Translations under genes and position numbers: made by a program
Assembly (NCBI GenBank): GCA_015350385.1
Contig: WNKI01000002.1
Coordinates: forward strand, 6,861,500-6,925,499
Length of the DNA stretch: 64,000 bases
DNA from: Aculops lycopersici
Taxonomy: Eukaryota; Arthropoda; Arachnida; Trombidiformes; Eriophyidae
Direction of reading: 5' to 3'
The notes under the pieces: model-generated
What the model saw: the letters and a program-made list of their open reading frames with translations, nothing else
Database searches by the model: none
Told to the model about the DNA's origin: nothing
Shown: positions 20,455 to 29,301 of the stretch, one piece after another
How positions within the stretch are numbered: position 1 is the first letter of the stretch
How the letters are laid out: each line of letters begins with the position of its first letter

Positions 20455-21999
20455 CTATTTATGCACACATTTATTGTCATGATGGCCCAAGTTCTTATAC
20501 GACAAAAATTTCTCATATATACATTCGATCTCATCCCAGTCCATGTAACAACCTTGGAGAAAGCGACTACTTGTCTTGGGATTATAAGCGCTACGTCCAT
20601 GAAGAACCCGTCGATTGTGGAATATAAACAAATCACCTGGCTCCATTTTGGAAATCAACTTATTGGATTTCGATTGCAAAATTTGTGTAAACCTATCGAA
20701 TGCCAGATAAAACATCTTGACGTCGTCCCTAAAACCTATTGGGGGTAACATGAATGGACTATAGTAAATGTCTCCAATCTGACCATTTTTACCAACACAG
20801 ATAACAGGTTGCTGTTTTCTAAATTTCACATTCCTATATGGGTCTCTCACTACAAATGTGGCTGGAAATTGCACTAGAACTTGAAATAATTCAGGAGAAA
20901 CTTGTCTCAGAGATTCTGCTGCGTATAAAGCATCACTAAAGTAACTCAGTCCACCTTCGGTAGAGTTTCGAATGCAATGTAGTAGCTGAACTCCCGGACT
21001 CATTTCTCGATATGTCAAGTCTGAGTGTAAATCAAACTCCACAAATGAGTAGGCTAAATTGATCTCTTCGCTAGGCTCTAATACAACATCGAAGACGGTT
21101 CCATAGCCAGTTGGCCGCTCATAGGCTAAAGATCTCACAAGGTTGAGGACTTGATTCCTTTCTGTAGGTACATTTATAACCTTGACCAAACCATTCGACA
21201 CAAGTTGACTAGATAGGCTCAATATTGCATCAAATCTCCTCTTACTCATCATTTCAATCTTGTTTGCATTTATAAACGTCGGATCCTGATTGTAGGTGAA
21301 GTTATCAACCAGGTCTTGGTAGTGGACGGGTTCCAGTAATCTGTTGATATCATTAACTGCCCATGACTTGACCGGCGAAACAAATTCTGTCCTGGCTGAG
21401 TAGAAGTCATCTTGTGGAACATGAAACTTGTTGATTGGATCATTATAATATGGCAACACTGAATCGGTGTATAAACTGTCTTGATACTTAAGCCATTCGA
21501 TGGAATAGTGACTTTCGTGACCGTCGGACCAACTAACTCTGAGCCAACTGTTGCCGCCTTTAATCGTTGGAGACAGTGGTGTCAGTATGTTTTGCGGTAT
21601 GCTCCTGACTATCTGCATATTGCTGATACCAAACATGGACTTTCTGAAATCCTTTGCATTGAATAATCTCTGTCTAGAATGTTGATGAGTACATCGCTCA
21701 CAGTGACAGGAATCTCTCAACCATGTGAGATTAAGTACCACCTTCCTCCCACCTCCAAGATCCAGCTCAACATCTCTTAGGTCAATGTTACTAGTGGAGC
21801 TATCATATTTCTTTATTGTAGGGTTGATATGATTTGATATGTTATAGTTGAGATTCCTCACAGAGGTGGTGCCAATGAACGTCCCTAATCTTAGATGCAA
21901 AGATTCCCTATTGCAAATTGGCTTCTTGCATTTTGGGGCACATTCTGTCAAGCTTCTGGCTGCCGCGTTACAACTTGTTAGTAGTCGACTCAGAATCAT
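20455..21999 (-). CDS. Gamma-butyrobetaine / trimethyllysine dioxygenase (carnitine synthesis)
   Basis: 514-aa Fe(II)/2-oxoglutarate dioxygenase of the BBOX1/TMLHE family, which hydroxylates gamma-butyrobetaine or trimethyllysine in carnitine biosynthesis. The N-terminal zinc-binding motif is present as LTWLRDSCHCERC (Cys98, 100, 103). The jelly-roll core has LHSDLTY (His325, Asp327), PGVQLLHCI, and RRVLHGRSAY (distal His467), with Arg479 in SRFLQG likely binding 2-oxoglutarate. The first 50 residues are Arg/Ser/Cys-rich with few acids and could target mitochondria, which would favour TMLHE; the PGVQLLHC core is closer to BBOX1. I leave the choice open. A minus-strand AATAAA lies inside the last codons (20470-20475). 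Confidence 0.88.
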   Translation of the reverse strand: MILSRLLTSCNAAARSLTECAPKCKKPICNRESLHLRLGTFIGTTSVRNLNYNISNHINPTIKKYDSSTSNIDLRDVELDLGGGRKVVLNLTWLRDSCHCERCTHQHSRQRLFNAKDFRKSMFGISNMQIVRSIPQNILTPLSPTIKGGNSWLRVSWSDGHESHYSIEWLKYQDSLYTDSVLPYYNDPINKFHVPQDDFYSARTEFVSPVKSWAVNDINRLLEPVHYQDLVDNFTYNQDPTFINANKIEMMSKRRFDAILSLSSQLVSNGLVKVINVPTERNQVLNLVRSLAYERPTGYGTVFDVVLEPSEEINLAYSFVEFDLHSDLTYREMSPGVQLLHCIRNSTEGGLSYFSDALYAAESLRQVSPELFQVLVQFPATFVVRDPYRNVKFRKQQPVICVGKNGQIGDIYYSPFMLPPIGFRDDVKMFYLAFDRFTQILQSKSNKLISKMEPGDLFIFHNRRVLHGRSAYNPKTSSRFLQGCYMDWDEIECIYEKFLSYKNLGHHDNKCVHK

Positions 22000-22792
22000 T
22001 TGTTGTTACTAATACCTGGAAGAATATGTGTAATGGTTATTTGGACTTGGTGAATTTACATTTGCAAATTGGTGAATAAGCATTCAGGCGCCAATTCCAT
22101 TAGTGCAGGCTTCCATTGGATCTTGTAAAAAAATATCAACACAGGAGAAAAAGTTGCGAAAACTGATGCAATCTTTCTAGGGAATCCTCGTAGAAGAGAA
22201 GACATGAAGTTTTATGACGGAATTGCGCTAAAATAAAACTGTAACTTTATTCACCGGAGAGGAAACCAAAATATATCTAAATTTCATAGATTGATTGCAA
22301 AAATATCAAGAGGATGAGGGAATAGTGAGAGATAGATAGTATAGTAACTAGTCGCACCGTCTGAAGATGATTCGGGACTGCGGCGCGCTGTTTCGGGTCG
22401 ATTTTAGTAGGTGGGCGTGGCGTTCGGGAACTTTTTTGCCGAAACTTTCCGCACTTCCGGGTACCCCAATCCTGTATCGGCGTCTTGCGTCGAACATTTT
22501 AAGAACCGGAAATGCCACCCCCTTTCTGTACAACTACCGATGCTCACTTCAAACGTAGGCGCCATTGTGTAGTCGCTGCGTGCGCGAGAAATTCGCAAAA
22601 TAAAATCCACCGACTGTACTAGCGAAAGAAGAAGAATGCAAATAGAAGAAGCATCAAGAAATCGATCAAGACCAAGAAAAATAGCAGGAAGAAGCCTCAA
22701 AAGGTTTATTAGACATCAACAATCAAGAATCAAGAATTCGTAGCCAGTTTTGAGAGGCACTGTAAATATTTACAAGCCACCTCATCACAGAG
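22000..22792. promoter_or_regulatory. Bidirectional promoter region, dioxygenase/unknown gene
   Basis: Start codons diverge across 793 bp. A GC-richer part at about 22360-22570 has cacttccggg (ETS-like) and ggcgccattg. A good acceptor-like ctcatcacag sits just before the downstream ATG, so a 5'UTR intron is possible. Confidence 0.4.
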
Positions 22793-23293
22793 ATGGAACT
22801 CGAGGCTATTGGTGGCGAGGCCACAGTCAAGAGTCTCATTCACAATATTAGATCTTCGGAAGAAGAAGATAGGAAACAGACCATTTCTCAGATACCTACT
22901 TTAATATTAGAATCTTTAAAAAATAAGAATGATGTTTTCAATCAGCTTTTATTAGTCATTTACAATCTCAGCACAGATACAGAGCATTTTGAATTTTTAA
23001 ATGCAAGCAATAGAACATTGGTTATTAGACATCTAATGAGAATATACGCCGACACTATACATCATCATCAGCATAAACAAATAATTGCCTTGACAAAAAT
23101 AATTGATTTAGTCCACTCATCAGAACTCCTTGTCGAGCTGGCTTTTGTTTTACACCAATGTTCCATTACAGAACTAAGCAAAGAGGACTCTGATCTAATA
23201 GATGAAGCTCTAGGAGCTGTCCAAGAGAAGGCCGCCGCAAACCTTTTCCCCGAAGCTTTACTAATGATTCATTCCATATCAGCGATCAAATAA
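22793..23293 (+). CDS. Unknown 166-aa helical protein
   Basis: I do not recognise this protein. It is compositionally normal (not low complexity) and strongly helix-forming: paired amphipathic segments such as TVKSLIHNIRSSEEEDRKQTISQIPTL, VFNQLLLVIYNL, RTLVIRHLMRIYADTI and KQIIALTKIIDLVH suggest ARM/HEAT-like repeats, followed by an acidic stretch and a last helix ending HSISAIK. No signal peptide, membrane helix or cysteine cluster. The ATG is the first in frame, with an AGAG context after an acceptor-like CACAG. The stop lies 110 bp from the GalNAc-transferase stop on the other strand. Codon use resembles the neighbours and supports a real gene. Confidence 0.65.
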   Translation: MELEAIGGEATVKSLIHNIRSSEEEDRKQTISQIPTLILESLKNKNDVFNQLLLVIYNLSTDTEHFEFLNASNRTLVIRHLMRIYADTIHHHQHKQIIALTKIIDLVHSSELLVELAFVLHQCSITELSKEDSDLIDEALGAVQEKAAANLFPEALLMIHSISAIK

Positions 23294-23402
23294 ACGGTAA
23301 TAATCGAGAATAACTCAAACAAGAAGCGATAGTCGTCTTTTGTGTAATTCGTGGAAGTACATTTAATCTGGAGGACCCCAAATTATGCTTGGTTGGGTAA
23401 AT

Positions 23403-25421
23403 TTACTCATCGTAAATATTCGGTCGTATCTTCTTCCATATCCACTCCTGATTTGCATTCGACGACTCAAAATCGCAAGGAGCCAGATGAACTCGCTCGT
23501 TATAAGTAAGGCACAAATTTCTAGCCGTATGCAGCAGGTGGTTGCCCTTCTTCTTCCATGGGCCCTCAACATGTCCTAGCTTGCAATAGGTGAGGTACAT
23601 TTTGTTTCTATTGGCGTCCAAACATCGCTCACCAGTAGACAATTGGCCGGCCTCATTGAGTCTGAACAACTGGTTGCCACCTAGCGAGTGGCACTGACTT
23701 AAAACTACATTCTGTGGCGGCTGAGCGCCTCTAGTATCCAGACACCTGTCGTCGCCCTTGAGACGAACCTCGCCCCATTCAAGATTCGGAGGTAGCCTTG
23801 GAAAGTCTCTGAATACATCACTGGCCACATTGTTCATGAACCAATCGAACGATTTGCAACCCAAGTTTTTCTTCAACTCCAATTGCTTAGTTATATCACC
23901 CGGATCATAAAATCTTGCTAATGGTTCTCTTGTATAAAAATACTCCTTGTACATATCATCGAACCAAACCTCCACAACACGCTTATAGTTGGTTAACACA
24001 AGCGGTCCTTTGCGCTGATTAGCCATGTTTCCAAAGGAGTATGGCATGAATGGTCTATAAATATGACCAACTCTCGAGCATGGGACCCATTGCAATCTGC
24101 CACCGCATTGCCAAACCTTAAACGAGAGTTCGAAGTTCTCGCCACCCCAAACTAGAAGACCAGAGTCGTAGTATCCCAAGTCGGCAAAGAATTGTCTATC
24201 TATAGCAAACAAACCGCCAGCATGCGTTGGGCTATCGTATGGCTCTGAGGTACGATGAGTCTTGAGATGTTCCTTCATGTCTAGACCAATTTCTTTGTAT
24301 AGCATTCCCCATTCCCAGATGCCACGGAAATGCTCGTCGTTTTTTGAGTAAACTGGCCTGTACTCAAAGTTGACGGAGTCAATACCATCTATGATGGGAA
24401 CAGTTAGAGTCTTGCGGTTATTTGCAATCGGCGCTAGCAAAGGAGGTAGCCAATCTTGGTTAACTTCACAATGAGCATCGAGGAAGACAACCACTTCGCC
24501 GGTAGAACTCTCAGCTCCCCGAGTTCTACTTCTAATGAGACCTTGGCGTTCGATATTACGAATCAATTTGACCTTTCCACTCTTCTCGTAGAGAGTCTCT
24601 CCAGAGTTGGCCTTGTCGCTTGGATAATTGGGCATATCGCCGCCCTTAAAGTCGGCAAATTTCTCTGTGATATACGTCTCCAACGGGCCCTTCAAATTTG
24701 CCTTATCACTACAGTCGTCAATCAGTACAACTTCCTTGATAAGTTTTCGCGCGGATCTTAATAAAACCGAATGAACTGTTCTCATAAGAGTTGTCAAGCC
24801 TTCGTTATGGAATACAATCACAACCGAAGTTGTTGGAAGTTTCTCTGGATAGTGCCAGTATTTGCACTCAGGATGCCTTATATCTGGAACCACACGATCC
24901 ATTGGTATGTAGTCTGAAGCTCTCATATTGATACCATACTCTCGCTTTAGTTGCTCCACTTCTTGCTTGTCAATTCCCTCAATCGAGTCGATGTCGAACT
25001 TGGTTCCATTATCTCCCGGTCTACCTAGGGTTGTATCGACAAGCATCTCATAGTTGCCCAAGACTCCTTCGCGGAACGTGGCTGCAGAAGAAGCTCTCGC
25101 CTGTTCTGGGTCATCTATTTGATTCTCATTACTGCCACCAAATTCGTTTCGATTATTATTGTTTGGAACGGATGATGTCCGATTAAATGGAACGCGCATT
25201 CTAATCTTTGGCGCAAGCTCATCTTGGGCCGATGCAAAATCATTTGACCTCTTCAAGCCGGAGGCTTCGGGGGAATTATTATATTCATAATTGGTATGGC
25301 TAAATAGGGATGTAATAAATAATATCAATGTCAGTGCAAGCACAACTATAATCATGTTTGTCATCGTATTGCGCCTAAATCTCGCCTTGAGACGGCGAAA
25401 GGTGGTTGCACCGGCCCACAT
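23403..25421 (-). CDS. GALNT: Polypeptide N-acetylgalactosaminyltransferase
   Basis: 672-aa Golgi enzyme (GT27) that adds the first GalNAc to Ser/Thr in mucin-type O-glycosylation. It is a type II membrane protein: basic MWAGATTFRRLKARFRRN then a helix at about 22-41. A stem follows to about 170. The catalytic domain starts at RHPECKYWHYPEKLPTTSV (182-200). It carries FHNEG, the DxH metal motif LDAHCE (Asp315, His317), the GGLFAIDR substrate loop and WGGENFELSF (425-434). A ricin-type lectin domain with LDTRGAQ and CLDANR repeats ends the protein. A lysine-rich loop of about 25 residues (254-280) is longer than usual. Isoform is uncertain (GALNT7/10-like by eye). Single exon, unlike most animal orthologues. 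Confidence 0.93.
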   Translation of the reverse strand: MWAGATTFRRLKARFRRNTMTNMIIVVLALTLILFITSLFSHTNYEYNNSPEASGLKRSNDFASAQDELAPKIRMRVPFNRTSSVPNNNNRNEFGGSNENQIDDPEQARASSAATFREGVLGNYEMLVDTTLGRPGDNGTKFDIDSIEGIDKQEVEQLKREYGINMRASDYIPMDRVVPDIRHPECKYWHYPEKLPTTSVVIVFHNEGLTTLMRTVHSVLLRSARKLIKEVVLIDDCSDKANLKGPLETYITEKFADFKGGDMPNYPSDKANSGETLYEKSGKVKLIRNIERQGLIRSRTRGAESSTGEVVVFLDAHCEVNQDWLPPLLAPIANNRKTLTVPIIDGIDSVNFEYRPVYSKNDEHFRGIWEWGMLYKEIGLDMKEHLKTHRTSEPYDSPTHAGGLFAIDRQFFADLGYYDSGLLVWGGENFELSFKVWQCGGRLQWVPCSRVGHIYRPFMPYSFGNMANQRKGPLVLTNYKRVVEVWFDDMYKEYFYTREPLARFYDPGDITKQLELKKNLGCKSFDWFMNNVASDVFRDFPRLPPNLEWGEVRLKGDDRCLDTRGAQPPQNVVLSQCHSLGGNQLFRLNEAGQLSTGERCLDANRNKMYLTYCKLGHVEGPWKKKGNHLLHTARNLCLTYNERVHLAPCDFESSNANQEWIWKKIRPNIYDE

Positions 25422-26181
25422 ATTGTAATATTTGTTTTGATTGGCCGGTGATTGGCCTTTATTGGTGGTAATAGAACTAAATAGGTGGCATCTAATCTAA
25501 TACTCGAACCAAACCATATTGACGTTAGTCCGAATTTTTGTTCCTCTCTTTAAGAGTCTCTTATGCGGCCCCTCTTTTTTTGCGCTCGCACACACTCTCT
25601 TTCTCTTCTCCTCCCACCTGATTACTCCATCTAAACTCCCGCTCGCTTACTTCACTGCTCACACACCACAGCTCTCTCGCCTTGTTTCTTTTCCTCACCT
25701 GATCTTTAGCATCTGTTGCCTTAGAGTGGCGAGCGAGAGAGGCAGCCGAGGTAAGCCGTTGATGCCTGTCACGGGAAGAAGCGCAGCCAGTGGTCACTCC
25801 AAAAAATGATGTCCATCCACCAGCCTAGACGCCCTATGGAATATCTCGACAAAAGGCTCTATCCGGCTGTGAAAACGTTTGTTACATTTATTCACGAAAC
25901 CCAAACATCTTGAAAAAAAAACAAATGAACCAATTAAAATTTGATACAAGCTGGAGCTTATTCAATCATTTTACTTAGATTATTACAATTTCACATCGGC
26001 AGCGCAGATATGGATTCATGTTGTCTCTATTCTTAACGTCGTCTCCTTTGTGATTGTTTACTTCAGCCTCAACTCATTTAGTGGCAATATAGTTAAGATC
26101 AACACAGCGATTCTTGTCACTCAGAAGCGAATGAGGAATTTGAATAAAATCCAATCGCTCTCTCTCTCTCTAACCATAATA
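25422..26181. other. Intergenic region upstream of GALNT
   Basis: The GALNT promoter side (25422-25800) is CT-rich on the plus strand. The rest is AT-rich and holds the ATG9 3'UTR. No supported gene. Confidence 0.4.
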
Positions 26182-28536
26182 TCAAAGCAGGGGATCTGTT
26201 TCAGACTTTTGCTTGACCTGCTGTTGTTGTTGTTGTGATGAGGTGGGGAAATTAGTAGACATGGGGAGACGAGCATGCTCATGTAGGAACAATGTGCTCA
26301 AGCCAACTGAGGTTGACGAGTCGATGGTGTCGTTGATATGCTGGGCATTATGTGATTGTTGGTTATATTGGCTGGTGTTGTGAGGGGAAAGGGGTCGCCT
26401 AAACAGGTTGCCGATCCCGGCATTGCCGCCACTTGATGAGGTTTGATTATGGTATGCGTGTTGTGAATTGAGTGTATAATCACCGTGATTGTTCTCGTCG
26501 TCGTCGTGGTTGTGCGACAGGTGGCCCATCTGACGACTGGACGCCTGTTCCAGTGCTTGGCTTGTGACCTGTTGTATAAACTCTTTTTGCGTTTCATTCG
26601 ACGGATTCCAGGATGGATTTTGAAGTTTAAAGTTGATCAACGAGAGTTCCAACTTTCCGTGCTCAGTTTGCAAGGGCATAGCATGATTCGATAAAGTTTC
26701 TCTTTCAAACTGATGGATATTTTGTGGCCGATCTTGGTTATGATAAGAAGAGGTTCTAGAATCCCTCCCGTCCCTTGAGGAGTCGCGGCTCTTAATCATT
26801 GAGTCGGCGTCGGCAAGTGTAGTATCATCGCCGAGGCCGCTTGGGTATTTACTAATCTTTGTTTTCTGCCCATTACCGTTGACCATCTTTGAGCTCCTGC
26901 TATCAATAGATTTGTTCATTGATGTTATCATAGGTTGCCAGTGGGGATTTCCGTTTTCCTTGATGTTCATCATTGAGAATACACATACATCTCCTGTACC
27001 GATAATTTCGACTGTATAATTTCTAAAAAAGTCAACTATCTCTAGGGACCTAGATCTCAGGTGTCGCATCATGATATATGGTGTGGCTATAGTGCTCAAT
27101 AAATCCTCAAGCAAACGTACAATCTTGTATTGGAATAGATCGCCCATAGAGGTTCTAGCTTGAGGAGTGAATGGTGGATAATTGTGAGGCACGTAATGGA
27201 TATTCTTCAATATTTGTTCATACAGTTCAGTCTTGGTAAATCTGGGCGGAATTTCTGGCGGTATAAAGCCACTAGCCGATGACCAGATCAGCCATAGAGC
27301 CGTAACAATCGTTAGTAAGTGGACCACTTGTATCACGTCCTCGTCATAGACGGTGAGTAACAAAAGAATTGCAAAGGTTGATCCGGAGACGAACCTTAGA
27401 TGTCGAGCTAATATTTCCATTAATGGTGATGTGAATGCATCCATATAGTTTTTGGCTGGCTTATAAGCGTGATTCAAGCGATCATTTAACTGATGATCTA
27501 ATTCATTAAAGTGTCTACAAAACCACCTTGCATATAGAGACCAATTTCTTAGTCCCAATACAACTGGATCCCTCTTGACTAAAGCGGCATTTGAGTAGAA
27601 GAAGTACAATACTTGCCATATTAATAACACTGGCGATAGTAATAGATTGATGAATGCTAAAATCACAATGTTTCGTTCCATCTTCTTGGCCACAAGTTGA
27701 CGATATGATGCATTTTTGATATCGTCATGTATCAGCCAATTCTCTTCAAATATACACTTGAATGGTCCTCTAAAGAAGAGTAGCTGACAATTGTATAGAA
27801 AACTTTGAGTGAAAAAGGTTGTTTCACCAAGGAATGGTACTCTGTAGTATATGGGAAGCACCCCACGATTTATGAGAGCAATCATGTAATTGCTATGCCT
27901 TAATATTCTATTATGGATATCCAATTCAGTTAGATGACTATCTTGCACTAGGAAGTTTTGTTTTGAGTTTATAATACGAGTTTGTACATCTTGCCAACTT
28001 AGTGATGAGCAATCATTGATATGCAGTACATTTTTATAAAATTGTCTTATAGCAGAATTAACAACAATTGAATGTATTGTTTTAACCATCTTCCATAATA
28101 AGAATATAGTTGCCAATAGGATAGCTATAAGCTGGAGGGTTGGTATTGTGACTTGATCAAATGGCCTAATAACATCATAGATATGTACTTTTGCCGCTGG
28201 ATTTGCTGGATCAGGTGGCTTGTTTCTGAAGAGTATGTCATAGTCTACATAGTTGAGGAAGAAAATGGGTAGAAAAACTGAGTAGATTATTTGGACTAAT
28301 TCTAGCAATTGGCCGCAAACTAGGCAAACAAATCCAGACTTTTGATGATATTTGTATAATCTAATGAAGAAATCGTCCAAGTCGTGCATATACTGCTTCC
28401 AGGGCATCGAATTTTCACGACTTGTGGGCGTAACATGGATGAGTATCTGATTTTCATCGCCAATCTCTGCGAAGCTTCGATAACTTGATGGTGCATTGTT
28501 ATTTATGCTAGTTGTCATGTCTGGTGGGTTGTTCAT
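26182..28536 (-). CDS. ATG9: Autophagy protein ATG9 (lipid scramblase)
   Basis: 784-aa multispanning protein on Golgi/endosome-derived vesicles that seeds autophagosomes and scrambles phospholipids. The frame opens with a TTG at 28596; the first ATG (28536) gives MNNPPDMTTS and is preferred. The ordered core contains FFIRLYKYHQKSGF, LTELDIHNRILRHSNYM, GETTFFTQSFLYNCQLLFFRGP, LRNWSLYARWFCRHFNEL, HAYKPAKNYMDAF and YDEDVIQVVHLLTIV, then FRNYTVEIIGTGDVCVFSMMNI, all matching metazoan ATG9. About 220 C-terminal residues are polar, His/Gln/Asn-rich and probably disordered, ending SETDPLL. Four membrane helices are apparent. Single exon. Confidence 0.94.
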   Translation of the reverse strand: MNNPPDMTTSINNNAPSSYRSFAEIGDENQILIHVTPTSRENSMPWKQYMHDLDDFFIRLYKYHQKSGFVCLVCGQLLELVQIIYSVFLPIFFLNYVDYDILFRNKPPDPANPAAKVHIYDVIRPFDQVTIPTLQLIAILLATIFLLWKMVKTIHSIVVNSAIRQFYKNVLHINDCSSLSWQDVQTRIINSKQNFLVQDSHLTELDIHNRILRHSNYMIALINRGVLPIYYRVPFLGETTFFTQSFLYNCQLLFFRGPFKCIFEENWLIHDDIKNASYRQLVAKKMERNIVILAFINLLLSPVLLIWQVLYFFYSNAALVKRDPVVLGLRNWSLYARWFCRHFNELDHQLNDRLNHAYKPAKNYMDAFTSPLMEILARHLRFVSGSTFAILLLLTVYDEDVIQVVHLLTIVTALWLIWSSASGFIPPEIPPRFTKTELYEQILKNIHYVPHNYPPFTPQARTSMGDLFQYKIVRLLEDLLSTIATPYIMMRHLRSRSLEIVDFFRNYTVEIIGTGDVCVFSMMNIKENGNPHWQPMITSMNKSIDSRSSKMVNGNGQKTKISKYPSGLGDDTTLADADSMIKSRDSSRDGRDSRTSSYHNQDRPQNIHQFERETLSNHAMPLQTEHGKLELSLINFKLQNPSWNPSNETQKEFIQQVTSQALEQASSRQMGHLSHNHDDDENNHGDYTLNSQHAYHNQTSSSGGNAGIGNLFRRPLSPHNTSQYNQQSHNAQHINDTIDSSTSVGLSTLFLHEHARLPMSTNFPTSSQQQQQQVKQKSETDPLL

Positions 28537-29301
28537 GATTGATTCGGTTACCAAGTGTGATATCGTTGCAATTTTGATGCGCAAATCAAGGATCAAGGAC
28601 TTCTTATTAGAATCCTAGATACAATATCCAGCCGAAGCTTGATCAATGGCACTCCTGATTATAACGGTAACTCTTGACCTTGGAGATCTGAGAGTTTCTT
28701 GTGGTCGCAAGCATTTCCTGTTGATTTTGAGTGATTTCAACGCTTTGTAATGGTTGCAAAATCACTAGATAAAGATATCCACTTGTTAGGATAATGATGA
28801 AATACCATAAACTAGTTAGTGTTTGGTGTTTTCAAGCCAAGATTCGAATAAAAACAACGCTAGCACAGTTCTAGGAAAACTACGAAATCCACACCACTGA
28901 TTTGAGTTGTAGTTTTCTGCGCGAAATTTTGATCGTTCAGCGACGACGATGACGACGACGACAACAACAACAATAACAACAACAGCAACGACAACAACAT
29001 TCAGAAGTAGCTCGTGCTTCACCTGTGTGAAAATTTTGCCGAGAGCTAAAGTACGATACTCGAATCCATGAGGAAATGATAAAGGTAAAATCGAATGGGT
29101 ACCCGTGATCAAAGATGATCTCAACTAAATAATTGGATTTAAAGGTGTTCCTAGATGTTTCTTCACAAGCTGAAAAATAAGTTAAAGTTTATTGTTCATT
29201 AGATTTGTTGTTGCGTTTGTCATCAAACATTCGTTAGTTCCATCTTTTTGAATATTTGACTTCGTTAGTAAGTTGATTTGTCTTTGATTCATCATGCTGA
29301 G
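28537..29301. promoter_or_regulatory. ATG9 upstream and CDC14 downstream region
   Basis: 765 bp. A triplet run of GAC/ACA units at about 28940-28995 gives spurious poly-Val frames. A CCACTTGTTA near-match to the recurrent motif lies near 28780. No supported gene. Confidence 0.4.
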
